The notes under the pieces are model-generated. The model was not told the origin of the DNA. It made no database searches and saw only the letters and a list, made by a program, of their open reading frames with translations. The position numbers and the translations under genes were made by a program. A DNA stretch of 64,000 nt from Candidatus Rifleibacteriota bacterium. Its GTDB lineage: Bacteria; Muiribacteriota; Ozemobacteria; Ozemobacterales; Ozemobacteraceae. This document shows, piece by piece, positions 56,220 through 64,000 of this stretch (positions within the stretch are counted from its first letter, which is position 1; each line of letters opens with the position of its first letter). The DNA is taken from the NCBI GenBank assembly GCA_015233155.1, contig JADFYG010000012.1, forward strand, positions 1 through 64,000, in the 5' to 3' direction.

Positions 56220-57338
56220 TCAATATGGAGGTAACAGACGTCTGAAGCCATGGCCAAGAATGATGGCGAGAAAGGCCAGATTTCTGACAAATACGGCGGG
56301 CCAGATGATTGCGGGTACTGGTTGTGGAAGCCGGGACTCCAACGCCTTTGCCAATCGATTCCCGGCTTCTTCGATGGAAGTTACGTTCCATGGCCAATCC
56401 ATAATTCCGTTAAGCCAGTCAGCTGGAATACCCGCTTTTCCGAGGCCCGCACCCATTATACCGCCGAGGATAGCGCATGTCGTGTCGGCGTCTCCACCGC
56501 AAGCGAGCAGATCTTCGATGGCTGCACGAAAATCATCAGGATGACGAAACCAGGCGTGTAATACACACGGAATAGTATGATACATATAGCCCGATACTCC
56601 GCGTTCGAGGCCGATTGAGGCTGCAAATTCCGGAGTCGTGCAACCGGAGGCGGCGCTTTTATCAGCCTTTTCAACTAATATGGAGAGCTCCTTGGTTATA
56701 TCCTCGCCCAGAGCGACTCGCAAAGACTCGAGAATACCGGACGAAGATGGAGACTTCCCAGGATTTTTTATGGCGTATCGCGTTGCAAACGCAGCCAGAA
56801 GAGCTCCCGCTTCCGCTTTTGGATCCGTGTGAGTGAGGCGCGTCGACAATCTTACCATTGTCACAAGCCCCGGATCGTCATCCACGAAGCTCGCGCCGAT
56901 TATCGGAGAACGCATGGCAGGCCCATTTCCGGCGGAAAATACTCCGCTCGAAGAGCAGCCGAAGCCGAGCCACAGCTTCCCAATAGCCCGCAATGTGGCA
57001 AAGCCTATGCCGGCAGGCAGCGAAGCTCCCCAGAAGCGGAGATACCAGGCGAGGTTTCTGATGAACAGATCGTGATCAGACGGGGAGCGAGTGATCGCAA
57101 GAGCAGTGAGACATGCATGATCCGTGTCGTCGGAAAGCATTCCACGGCCGAAAACCAGCCGTTGACGAATGCTTCCCGAAAAAAGCCTTCGGGCTCGAGC
57201 CGGTACAAGCCCTTCGAAGGGCAATCCCAGGCTGTCCCCGACAGCCGTACCCAGGAGACTGCCAATAACTCCTTCACGTATACTCACAATAGTTCCATGA
57301 TACCGCAAAAAGATAAGTTCAGGTACATTCAGGAGCAT
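56220..57338 (-). CDS. ADP-ribosylglycohydrolase-family protein
   Basis: Characteristic motifs of the DraG/ARH family: GSLLGTAVGDSLGLPFEG at the N-terminus, the metal motif LSDDTDHACL (about residues 68-77), and CGGDADTTCAILGGIMGAG near 290. The family uses two Mg ions to remove ADP-ribose from proteins or small molecules; some members act on other N-glycosides. The length of 372 aa is typical. Start: ATG preceded by GGGGGAG. Target unknown; no ADP-ribosyltransferase is seen nearby. Confidence 0.8.
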   Translation of the reverse strand: MLLNVPELIFLRYHGTIVSIREGVIGSLLGTAVGDSLGLPFEGLVPARARRLFSGSIRQRLVFGRGMLSDDTDHACLTALAITRSPSDHDLFIRNLAWYLRFWGASLPAGIGFATLRAIGKLWLGFGCSSSGVFSAGNGPAMRSPIIGASFVDDDPGLVTMVRLSTRLTHTDPKAEAGALLAAFATRYAIKNPGKSPSSSGILESLRVALGEDITKELSILVEKADKSAASGCTTPEFAASIGLERGVSGYMYHTIPCVLHAWFRHPDDFRAAIEDLLACGGDADTTCAILGGIMGAGLGKAGIPADWLNGIMDWPWNVTSIEEAGNRLAKALESRLPQPVPAIIWPAVFVRNLAFLAIILGHGFRRLLPPY

Positions 57339-57391
57339 TTAATTCTCCCCCGGAGAATGGCTTGAATTGTCCGAACTCAACGACTGGGCTG

Positions 57392-57448
57392 GACCGCCGG
57401 GCCAGCCGAGATAATCTGCAGATATAAGACTCGGCGCGCCCGGCGGTC
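57392..57448. repeat. ACCGCCGG/CCGGCGGT hairpin (third copy)
   Basis: GACCGCCGGGC (57392-57402) and GCCCGGCGGTC (57438-57448) are perfect 11-bp arms. The right arm plus the following GAGAATTAAGTGACCCTG is shared with 49801-49850, showing that flanking sequence is part of the family. Confidence 0.75.
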
Positions 57449-57492
57449 GCGCCCTGTGAGAATTAAGTGACCCTGAGGTACATTAGAATTTA

Positions 57493-57521
57493 TTGAATTT
57501 GAAGAGGCGACATGCTATCAT
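57493..57521 (+). promoter_or_regulatory. Promoter of the KUP transporter gene
   Basis: TTGAAT (57493-57498), a 17-nt spacer and TATCAT (57516-57521) with a TGC extension. Transcription should start near 57528, just before the AAGGAG site of the leader ORF. Confidence 0.65.
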
Positions 57522-57545
57522 CTCGCACTTCTAAGGAGTAAATCC

Positions 57546-57590
57546 GTGATTTTTCTTCTTCCATCGCATTTTGTAATGCCTTGCCGGTAA
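57546..57590 (+). CDS. Possible 14-codon leader ORF before the KUP gene
   Basis: GTG 57546, seven bases after a strong AAGGAG (57533-57538), opens a frame of 14 residues (MIFLLPSHFVMPCR). Its TAA lies two bases before the KUP ATG at 57593, which itself lacks a clear ribosome binding site. This arrangement suggests that the short frame is translated and couples to the transporter, or acts as an attenuating leader. It could be fortuitous. Confidence 0.45.
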   Translation: MIFLLPSHFVMPCR

Positions 57591-57592
57591 CC

Positions 57593-59650
57593 ATGAGCGA
57601 CGCTACAGAAAAACAGCCCGTCGCGGTCAGCGAAGTATCGGCCAAACCAGCTGAAAGTTCTGCTGCCAATCCCAAGGTGGCAACTTCAGCGCCCGAAGTT
57701 CCGGCGAGCACCACGCTTTCATCCGATTCGTCACATGACCCGCATGGAGGCTCCGAGGACGCATCTTCAAAAGTTTTTTTCCGGCGAATGATGACCCTGG
57801 GCCTCGGAGCGCTGGGAGTGGTATATGGCGACATAGGCACTTCGCCGCTATATTCCGTAAAAGAGTGTTTTGCGCCACCAGTCGGCCTTGAAGTTATTCC
57901 GGCAAATGTCATCGGCATTATTTCGCTTATTTTCTGGTCACTGACGCTTATAGTCGTGGTGAAATACCTCACGGTCGTCATGCGCGCGGATAATCACGGC
58001 GAAGGCGGAATAATGGCGCTGTTGGCATTGTTGCTTATGAAAGAAGGACTGACAGCCGGGGCAAAATCGAAAAAAATACTGGTGTCCCTGGCTCTTTTCG
58101 GGACATCCCTGTTATTAGCCGACGGAATGATCACTCCCGCGATTTCAGTTTTAAGTGCAATTGAGGGGCTCGAAGTAGCGACTCCGGTGTTCAAACATCT
58201 GGTTGTACCCTTTACGCTCATAGTCCTGATACTGCTTTTTCTGGTGCAGAAATACGGAACCGGTGGGGTAGCGAAAGTCTTCGGACCAATCATGCTGATA
58301 TGGTTCGGAAGCATCGGCTTATTAGGAGCGATATCGATCTTCTCACGCCCGGATATCCTGGCAGCCATCAATCCGTGGTATGCTCTGAAAACCGCATTTT
58401 TGCCTGGATGGAAAGGCTTTTTCGTTCTGGGTTCGGTAATTCTTGCGGTTACCGGCGCGGAAGCATTGTATGCAGACATGGGACATTTTGGAAGAGAGGC
58501 TATCAGCTTTGCATGGTATCTGGTCGCATATCCGGCACTGATCCTCAATTATCTGGGACAAGGTGCGCTTTTGCTGGCAAATCCGGCAGTAGCATCGACA
58601 AGTCCGTTTTATGGGCTGGCTCCAACCTGGCTGCTTTACCCGCTGGTCGTCATATCGACCCTGGCAACTATCGTGGCATCTCAGGCCCTCATTTCGGGAG
58701 CATTTTCCCTGGCGCAGCAGGCTATGCAACTGGGTTATCTGCCGCGTTTGTCCATCATCCATACGTCGCATCACACATATGGTCAGATCTACGTCCCGGA
58801 AGTAAACACCCTGCTGATGGTCGCATGTTTTCTGCTGGTTATCGGCTTCGAGGAGTCATCGCGCCTGGCAGCGGCCTATGGCGTCGCAGTCATGGGAACA
58901 ATGACGATAACGACTCTGCTGATGTTCGCGGTCATGCGCGATCGCTGGGGCTGGAGCCTCGCGTCGGCATCAGGACTCACATTCCTGTTTTTGTGCATCG
59001 ATCTCCCCTTCCTGCTCTCGAACCTCGGCAAAGTAGTTCATGGAGGATGGGTGCCTATTTTGATCGGCGGGTGCTTCTTCCTGCTCATGACGACCTGGAA
59101 ACTCGGGCGCGAGACACTCGGTAAGGTAATGAAACAGGAACTCTTTCCGCTCGCAAGTTTCATGGCGTCGATTCCAATGGAAAACCCCGTACGCGTGCGC
59201 GGTTCCGCAGTTTTCATGACCGGGAACATAAACGTCGTGCCACCGGTTCTTCTGCATCATTTCAAGCACAATAAAATCCTGCACAACCAGGTCGTGTTGT
59301 TTTCGGTCACCACGGTCGGAGTTCCGGAAATCGCCGCGAACAAGCAGATCGAGGTAAAAGCTTTGGGACAGGGCTTTTTTCAAGTCATTGCCTGCTACGG
59401 CTTTATGGAAACGCCCAACGTCCCGGATATTCTGAGAAGATCAAATGGTCGAGAAGGGCTCAAATTCGAAGAACATGATACGAGCTACTTCCTGGGGCGA
59501 GAATCGCTACTGACGAGCGGTTCATCGGGTCTTTCCCAGTGGCGCAAAGTCCTGTTCGCCTTTCTGTCTCGCAATTCCGTGCCTGCCATGGCCTTCTTCG
59601 GAATTCCACCTGACAGAGTGCTTGAACTAGGCATGCAGATTGAATTATGA
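57593..59650 (+). CDS. kup: KUP-type potassium transporter
   Basis: Multi-span K+ uptake permease with LGALGVVYGDIGTSPLYSVK (about residues 75-94), GTSLLLADGMITPAISVLSA and DMGHFG, all typical of KUP/HAK/KT. About 12 hydrophobic segments lead to a soluble C-terminal domain (about 500-685). The N-terminal 60 residues are an unusual Ser/Ala/Glu-rich extension. The ATG at 57593 follows the possible leader ORF. It would import K+ with H+. Confidence 0.9.
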   Translation: MSDATEKQPVAVSEVSAKPAESSAANPKVATSAPEVPASTTLSSDSSHDPHGGSEDASSKVFFRRMMTLGLGALGVVYGDIGTSPLYSVKECFAPPVGLEVIPANVIGIISLIFWSLTLIVVVKYLTVVMRADNHGEGGIMALLALLLMKEGLTAGAKSKKILVSLALFGTSLLLADGMITPAISVLSAIEGLEVATPVFKHLVVPFTLIVLILLFLVQKYGTGGVAKVFGPIMLIWFGSIGLLGAISIFSRPDILAAINPWYALKTAFLPGWKGFFVLGSVILAVTGAEALYADMGHFGREAISFAWYLVAYPALILNYLGQGALLLANPAVASTSPFYGLAPTWLLYPLVVISTLATIVASQALISGAFSLAQQAMQLGYLPRLSIIHTSHHTYGQIYVPEVNTLLMVACFLLVIGFEESSRLAAAYGVAVMGTMTITTLLMFAVMRDRWGWSLASASGLTFLFLCIDLPFLLSNLGKVVHGGWVPILIGGCFFLLMTTWKLGRETLGKVMKQELFPLASFMASIPMENPVRVRGSAVFMTGNINVVPPVLLHHFKHNKILHNQVVLFSVTTVGVPEIAANKQIEVKALGQGFFQVIACYGFMETPNVPDILRRSNGREGLKFEEHDTSYFLGRESLLTSGSSGLSQWRKVLFAFLSRNSVPAMAFFGIPPDRVLELGMQIEL

Positions 59651-59692
59651 TGTCGTGCATTGTGTACATCCCAGGATAGCGAGGAGATTGTC

Positions 59693-61309
59693 ATGAGCGC
59701 GGAAAATACCGCCCCGGCGGGCAAATACAACTGGTTCGTGACCGGCGACATCAACGGTTTTTTCGGACTGATGTTCGACAACCTGACGGTAATGTCGTTC
59801 ATGGCCTTCATTTTAATTGGTCCGTTCGGCTTTCCCAAAGAGATCGTATTCGGCAAAATGTTCCCGGGAACAGCCTTCGGCGTTCTTTTCGGAGACGTTA
59901 TTTACACGCTGATGGCAATGCGACTGGCGAAACGAACCGGAAATCCCAACGTTACGGCTATGCCTCTGGGGCTTGATACCCCGTCTTCCATCGGAATCGC
60001 TCTGATCGTGCTGGGGCCGGCTTTTCTTGATCTTAAAACACGGATGCCGGTCCAGGAAGCGGCAATGATGACCTGGTATATCGGTATGGCTGTCATGGTA
60101 ATGATCGGATGCATTAAATTCTGTCTATCCTTTTGCGGCGGCTGGATCCAGAAAATGGTTCCGCAGGCCGGTCTTCTTGGTTCCCTTGCCGGCATAGGCG
60201 TCGCATTGCTCGGTTTTATACCGCTAATTGACATCTTCCGGCTGCCTGTGGTCGGCATGGTTTCGCTCGGCCTTATTCTTTACACCCTGGTGGCGAAAAT
60301 TCAGCTTCCAAGCGGTATTCCGGGGGTATTCGCCGCTGTAGTCTCTGGCACCGTTCTATATTACATTCTCGGCCCGATGGGGTTATCGGGGGGAACATTC
60401 GGCCCCATGCCCACCCTGGAGCTCGGGTTTGCGCTCCCTACTCCGACTTCTGGTTTCATAAACGGTATTCACGAGGCGGTAAAATATCTGCCGATCGCTA
60501 TCCCATTCGCCGTTCTGACTGTGGTAGGCGGCATCAACGTAACGGAAAGCGCCCGCGTAGCCGGTGACGATTATAATACGCGCGACATCCTGCTGACAGA
60601 AGCCCTGGCAACCCTGGTTGCCGGCGTATGCGGTGGCGTCGCCCAGTCCACTCCCTACATTGGCCAGCCCGCCTACAAGCGCATGGGTTCCCGCGCCGGG
60701 TACACGCTTTTAACAGGTCTGTTCATCGGTCTCGGCGGGATGCTCGGATATGTCTCGTTCTTCGTAGAACTGATTCCCAAAGCCGTTCTGGCGCCTATTC
60801 TCATTTTCGTTGCTCTCGACATCATGGTACAGGCGTTTCTGGCGGTACCGGCGAAACACGCCTCTGCCGTCGCGTTTGCCATTCTTCCGACAATTGCCCG
60901 CCTGATGGCCATTAAACTGGGGAATCCGGATGTCGTCAGCCCGGAAACATTCAACAAACTCATGAACGCAGGCGGAAAAGAACTGCCGGAAATGCTGGTG
61001 ATCGTGGTGCTGGGCAATGGATTCATAGTCACCGCCATGTTATGGGGCGCCTTCCTGACAGAGATGATAGACCGGCGTCTGAAGGTTTCGGCGCTATATC
61101 TCTGCATTTTGGGACTTTTATCCTTCTTTGGAATAATCCACTCCGCCTCGCCCGACGGTAATATGTACCTCCCATGGACTCTTACCGGCATGGCGCGACA
61201 GATCCCCTTCCAATTCGCAGCATGTTACATCGTTCTGGCACTGATGCTCCTTGCTCTTTCGCTGACCAAGGAAAGCCGCGTACCTCTTGTCGAAGAGGAA
61301 TTTCACTAA
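59693..61309 (+). CDS. NCS2/AzgA-like permease
   Basis: A 538-residue membrane protein with about 12-14 hydrophobic segments and motifs of the purine/xanthine-permease superfamily: a FDNLTVMSFMAFILIGPFG start, TAMPLGLDTPSS, and GVAQSTPYIGQPAYKRMG. The AzgA-like arrangement suggests a nucleobase or related anion substrate, not determined here. GAGGAG nine bases before ATG 59693 marks the start. It follows the KUP gene by 42 bases, so they may be co-transcribed. Confidence 0.65.
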   Translation: MSAENTAPAGKYNWFVTGDINGFFGLMFDNLTVMSFMAFILIGPFGFPKEIVFGKMFPGTAFGVLFGDVIYTLMAMRLAKRTGNPNVTAMPLGLDTPSSIGIALIVLGPAFLDLKTRMPVQEAAMMTWYIGMAVMVMIGCIKFCLSFCGGWIQKMVPQAGLLGSLAGIGVALLGFIPLIDIFRLPVVGMVSLGLILYTLVAKIQLPSGIPGVFAAVVSGTVLYYILGPMGLSGGTFGPMPTLELGFALPTPTSGFINGIHEAVKYLPIAIPFAVLTVVGGINVTESARVAGDDYNTRDILLTEALATLVAGVCGGVAQSTPYIGQPAYKRMGSRAGYTLLTGLFIGLGGMLGYVSFFVELIPKAVLAPILIFVALDIMVQAFLAVPAKHASAVAFAILPTIARLMAIKLGNPDVVSPETFNKLMNAGGKELPEMLVIVVLGNGFIVTAMLWGAFLTEMIDRRLKVSALYLCILGLLSFFGIIHSASPDGNMYLPWTLTGMARQIPFQFAACYIVLALMLLALSLTKESRVPLVEEEFH

Positions 61310-61459
61310 ACCGGAGAAGTCCTGAATTCAGTTACTCTTCCGAAATCCTTGTCACTGGAAGCGTCTCATCGGGCACCAGCGCTGGAAACTCCTATAAAAC
61401 AACGGCGAGGAGCGGCTGGCCGGTGACTATAGAACGCGAACTTATCCTTTGACAGATAT

Positions 61460-61488
61460 TTGACGTCCATCGCTGAGTTCGTTACTAT
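61460..61488 (+). promoter_or_regulatory. Promoter of the second hybrid kinase
   Basis: TTGACG (61460-61465), a 17-nt spacer and TACTAT (61483-61488), about 25 bases before the GTG at 61512. Confidence 0.7.
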
Positions 61489-61511
61489 GAGTACATAGAA
61501 GCTGGAATAAT

Positions 61512-63656
61512 GTGAGTGAGAATATTATGATTCAGAGGGTTCTCGATGCCATGCCGGTTTCAAAAATGGACGATAAGATGGTTCGGCCATCGTCCGACCT
61601 GTTTGAAAGCGCTCCGATCGGTATTTTTCACTCGACGATCGAAGGGCGTTTTTTGCGCGTGAATCCCTGTCTGGCAAATCTACTCGGATATGACTCACCG
61701 GAACAAATGATCAGCAACGCCTCGGTGCCAGCTATTCTGGTCGATGTTTCCCCGGAGCGTCGCAAGAGATTCATCGAACGTATTCTCGCATCGACGGGCT
61801 TTATCAGATATGAAAACGATTACCGACGCCAGGACGGAAGCGTAATTTGTTTACTGCTGATGTGCCGTGCAGTACATAATCCGACCGGAGAGACAACTTA
61901 CCTTGAAGGCTTCCTGCAGGATCTTTCCGAGCAACGCAAGCTTGAAAAAGAAGTCCGGCGGATACGCGATGTCGCTGAAAAGGCGGTTCATGCACGTTCG
62001 GCTTTTCTTTCCAACATGAGCCACGAGATTCGCGCGCCGCTGTACGGAGTGCACGGCTTGACGGAACTCCTGCTCGAAACATCCCTGACCCCTGATCAGC
62101 ATGAACTTCTCTCGACGCTGCGTTCGTCCGCCGATCTTCTGCTCAACACAGTAAACGAGATTCTGGACTTTTCCAAGATCGAAGCCGGAAAAATGAGTCT
62201 GGAAATCCTGGAGTTTTCTCCCAAACATATCATTGAAGAAATCATTCGTTTGCTACGTGCCAAAGCTAATGAAAAAGATCTTACCGTTTCTTTTGAGATA
62301 GAGCCGGCTGTTCCCAAAATACTTCGCGGCGATCCGTTGCGCATTCGACAAATTCTTCTCAACCTTGTCGGCAATGCCTTGAAATTCACCCAGGAAGGCT
62401 TCGTACGTATTTCCGTCACCGAGGAATGTCGCGACGAAACATTTTCACGCGTGCGATTCGCCATCATAGACACAGGAATGGGAATTCCCCCTCAATCCCT
62501 CGTAAGGCTTTTCGAGCCCTTTGTTCAGAGTGATCCCTCGAAAGAGATACGTCAATCGGATTGCACAGGACTTGGTCTGGTTATAGCCAAGCGACTGATC
62601 GAACTTATGGGAGGACAAATAGGGGTCACAAGCCGTGTCGGCAAAGGTTCGACATTTTGGTTTACCGTTTCCTTCGCGCTCGTAAAAACTGTTTCCGAGT
62701 CTTCGAACGATGCTTCAAAGATAGCTGAAAGCCAACAGTCTTCCACGACTACATCAGCGGAGACAGATTTGGCGGAAGCCGCCACGCCGGATGCGACTTC
62801 ATCAGAGTCCGAAATTGCACGAACGAAGCAGGTCCGTAATGTTCCCGCTAATCCTATTCTTGTCGTGGAGGATGATCCAATACATCAGCGAGTAATCGAG
62901 TTACTGTTGCGAAGACAGCAACTCCCGCATCTGATCGTTGCAAACGGTCGCTCCGCCATTGAAGCCTATGAACGAGAACCATTCTCCATGATCCTTATGG
63001 ACATCCGGATACCTGCAATGAACGGGTATGAGGTTACGCGTTTGATTAGAAAACTCGAAAAACAAAGCGAAACGAGAAGGCGAATCCCAATAATCGCGAT
63101 AACATCTGATGCCTCCAACGAGGATCGAAATCGGTGTTTCGAAGCCGGGATGGACGGCCATATCGCGAAACCCATCGGAATAGATGTGTTGTATCAAACC
63201 ATTGACAGATGGTTGGAACGAACAAATTCAGATCACGAAAAACCTGAGGCCCCCGTCGAAGGTGACGACATCAACGCAGTCCCGGAGCTAAGTGGAAACG
63301 GTCTGAACGCTAGAATTCTCGAACAAGTCCGGGGATTACAGTTAAACGGTGATCCGGATTTTATGGAACACCTGATTCACATCTTTTTGCGTGATATGCC
63401 GGGTAGACTGGATCTGCTGATTGATGCATTGAAAAACGAACGTAATCAAAGTATACGAATTGCCGCATCCTCCATGAAACTATCCTGCCTCAGCATTGGA
63501 GCCACTGAACTCGCTGAACTGCTTCAGGAAATTGAAACACATGCACTACAGGGAGAATGCCGCCCCGCAGATATAATTATCCCCCGCATCAGAAAAGAAT
63601 ATTCCCGTGCTCGATCAGCCTTGACGGCGATTCTCGATCACCGCATCCGCGTCTGA
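61512..63656 (+). CDS. Hybrid histidine kinase with receiver and degenerate Hpt
   Basis: No membrane segment is seen, so this is a cytoplasmic kinase. PAS (about residues 28-150), HisKA with His171 in NMSHEIRAPLYG, HATPase with DTGMGIPPQSL and GLGLVIAKRL, and a receiver (about 450-575) with Asp497 in ILMDIRIPAMNGYE. A C-terminal Hpt-like helical domain (about 610-700) follows. In that domain the phospho-accepting histidine of the usual AHxLKG motif is Ser653 (RIAASSMKLSC), so the Hpt is probably inactive. Start: GTG 61512; an ATG at 61527 is possible. No cognate regulator is seen in the remaining window. Confidence 0.85.
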   Translation: MSENIMIQRVLDAMPVSKMDDKMVRPSSDLFESAPIGIFHSTIEGRFLRVNPCLANLLGYDSPEQMISNASVPAILVDVSPERRKRFIERILASTGFIRYENDYRRQDGSVICLLLMCRAVHNPTGETTYLEGFLQDLSEQRKLEKEVRRIRDVAEKAVHARSAFLSNMSHEIRAPLYGVHGLTELLLETSLTPDQHELLSTLRSSADLLLNTVNEILDFSKIEAGKMSLEILEFSPKHIIEEIIRLLRAKANEKDLTVSFEIEPAVPKILRGDPLRIRQILLNLVGNALKFTQEGFVRISVTEECRDETFSRVRFAIIDTGMGIPPQSLVRLFEPFVQSDPSKEIRQSDCTGLGLVIAKRLIELMGGQIGVTSRVGKGSTFWFTVSFALVKTVSESSNDASKIAESQQSSTTTSAETDLAEAATPDATSSESEIARTKQVRNVPANPILVVEDDPIHQRVIELLLRRQQLPHLIVANGRSAIEAYEREPFSMILMDIRIPAMNGYEVTRLIRKLEKQSETRRRIPIIAITSDASNEDRNRCFEAGMDGHIAKPIGIDVLYQTIDRWLERTNSDHEKPEAPVEGDDINAVPELSGNGLNARILEQVRGLQLNGDPDFMEHLIHIFLRDMPGRLDLLIDALKNERNQSIRIAASSMKLSCLSIGATELAELLQEIETHALQGECRPADIIIPRIRKEYSRARSALTAILDHRIRV

Positions 63657-63721
63657 CCGATATAAATAGTGCCGTGTGAATATTTCTGATGGAAAAACCA
63701 AACGGCTGAAGACGGGCACAA

Positions 63722-64000
63722 ATGACTTTTTCCCTCTGGGAAGCCCTTCATGACATGTTCGACACCGATGACGGATCATATCCGGAGATCCTGATCAGTC
63801 GACTCAATGGAGCGGAGATAATAAAAGGGTATTCCCTTATCCGTGAGAAATCTAAATTTCTCGTGGGCAGCCCCTGTTTTACCAATCGTCACGATGGTCG
63901 TGAAAAAAAAATAGACAGCGTTCCGAATGCCGCTGAAGTCGTGGTTTCAGGAGCAGCGGAACCATTCCATTTTCTGGTGAGACATATCACTACCGATGAA
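63722..64000 (+). CDS. Unknown protein, 5' part only
   Basis: An ATG at 63722 opens a frame of 93 codons that continues past the window's right edge with no stop. The sequence begins MTFSLWEALHDMFDTDDGSY and is hydrophilic, with mixed strand/helix pattern. It lies 65 bases after the hybrid kinase gene on the same strand. It matches no family I recognise; no clear ribosome binding site is present. Confidence 0.55.
   Translation, partial: MTFSLWEALHDMFDTDDGSYPEILISRLNGAEIIKGYSLIREKSKFLVGSPCFTNRHDGREKKIDSVPNAAEVVVSGAAEPFHFLVRHITTDE

Noticed and set aside
1..64000. tRNA or rRNA genes
   Set aside because: No cloverleaf-type signature (T-loop GTTCRANYC with matching acceptor stem) or rRNA conserved words were found on either strand.

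Overview
The window is chromosomal DNA of a bacterium with mid-range base composition. No rRNA, tRNA, phage, plasmid or CRISPR locus was seen, so the taxon is not fixed. A lipoprotein with a lipobox, secreted TPR proteins, a prepilin-type surface protein, two secreted or periplasmic Amidase_3 enzymes, chemoreceptor signalling, B12-type radical SAM enzymes and an 8Fe ferredoxin suggest an uncultivated, flexible or anaerobic diderm heterotroph. A Riflebacteria/Ozemobacteria-like lineage is my best guess, with low confidence. Most ribosome binding sites are ordinary GGAGG-like sequences, and several promoters are good sigma70 matches (for example TTGACA-N17-TAAAAT before the ferredoxin).

Layout. 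0-3.6 kb: a giant pseudopilin-anchored Ig-repeat protein on the minus strand, whose 3' part is broken by in-frame stops. 4.2-6.3 kb: a TMTC-like membrane/TPR protein. 6.4-15.5 kb: a seven-gene minus-strand cluster in the order formyltransferase, adenylating ligase, UbiA prenyltransferase, PEP-synthase-like dikinase, radical SAM enzyme, small protein, BtaA-like aminocarboxypropyltransferase. It looks like an uncharacterised lipid or small-molecule pathway and is the best candidate for a new system here. 15.7-19.2 kb: small membrane proteins, an M30-like secreted protease and a DnaJ-like chaperone. 19.2-31.1 kb: plus-strand envelope genes (two Amidase_3 proteins, an OB-fold/TctA/YdjM operon, a TPR protein, a chemoreceptor). 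31.2-35.6 kb: a hybrid histidine kinase and a response regulator. 36-44.8 kb: a zinc-ribbon/pilin-like protein, a plant-type alpha-amylase, an MBL-fold hydrolase, a lipoprotein, an ArfB-like release factor, and a serine-pathway pair in which both enzymes end in cysteine clusters.

45-57.5 kb: a duplicated TPR/coiled-coil gene pair, a B12-binding radical SAM gene with no ordinary start codon, a CMD-family protein, a second B12-type radical SAM enzyme, a ferredoxin, a GlgE-like GH13 enzyme and an ADP-ribosylglycohydrolase. The intergenic spaces here are full of dispersed repeats: a 304-bp fold-back element (two full copies and one internally deleted derivative), a hairpin family with ACCGCCGG/CCGGCGGT arms, and a roughly 140-bp element shared with 31 and 38 kb. 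57.5-64 kb: a KUP potassium transporter preceded by a possible 14-codon leader ORF, an NCS2-type permease, a second hybrid kinase with a degenerate Hpt domain, and the start of an unknown gene that runs off the window.

Start sites were moved from the longest open frame wherever a ribosome binding site clearly favoured an internal start. All assignments come from reading the sequence; no database search was run.
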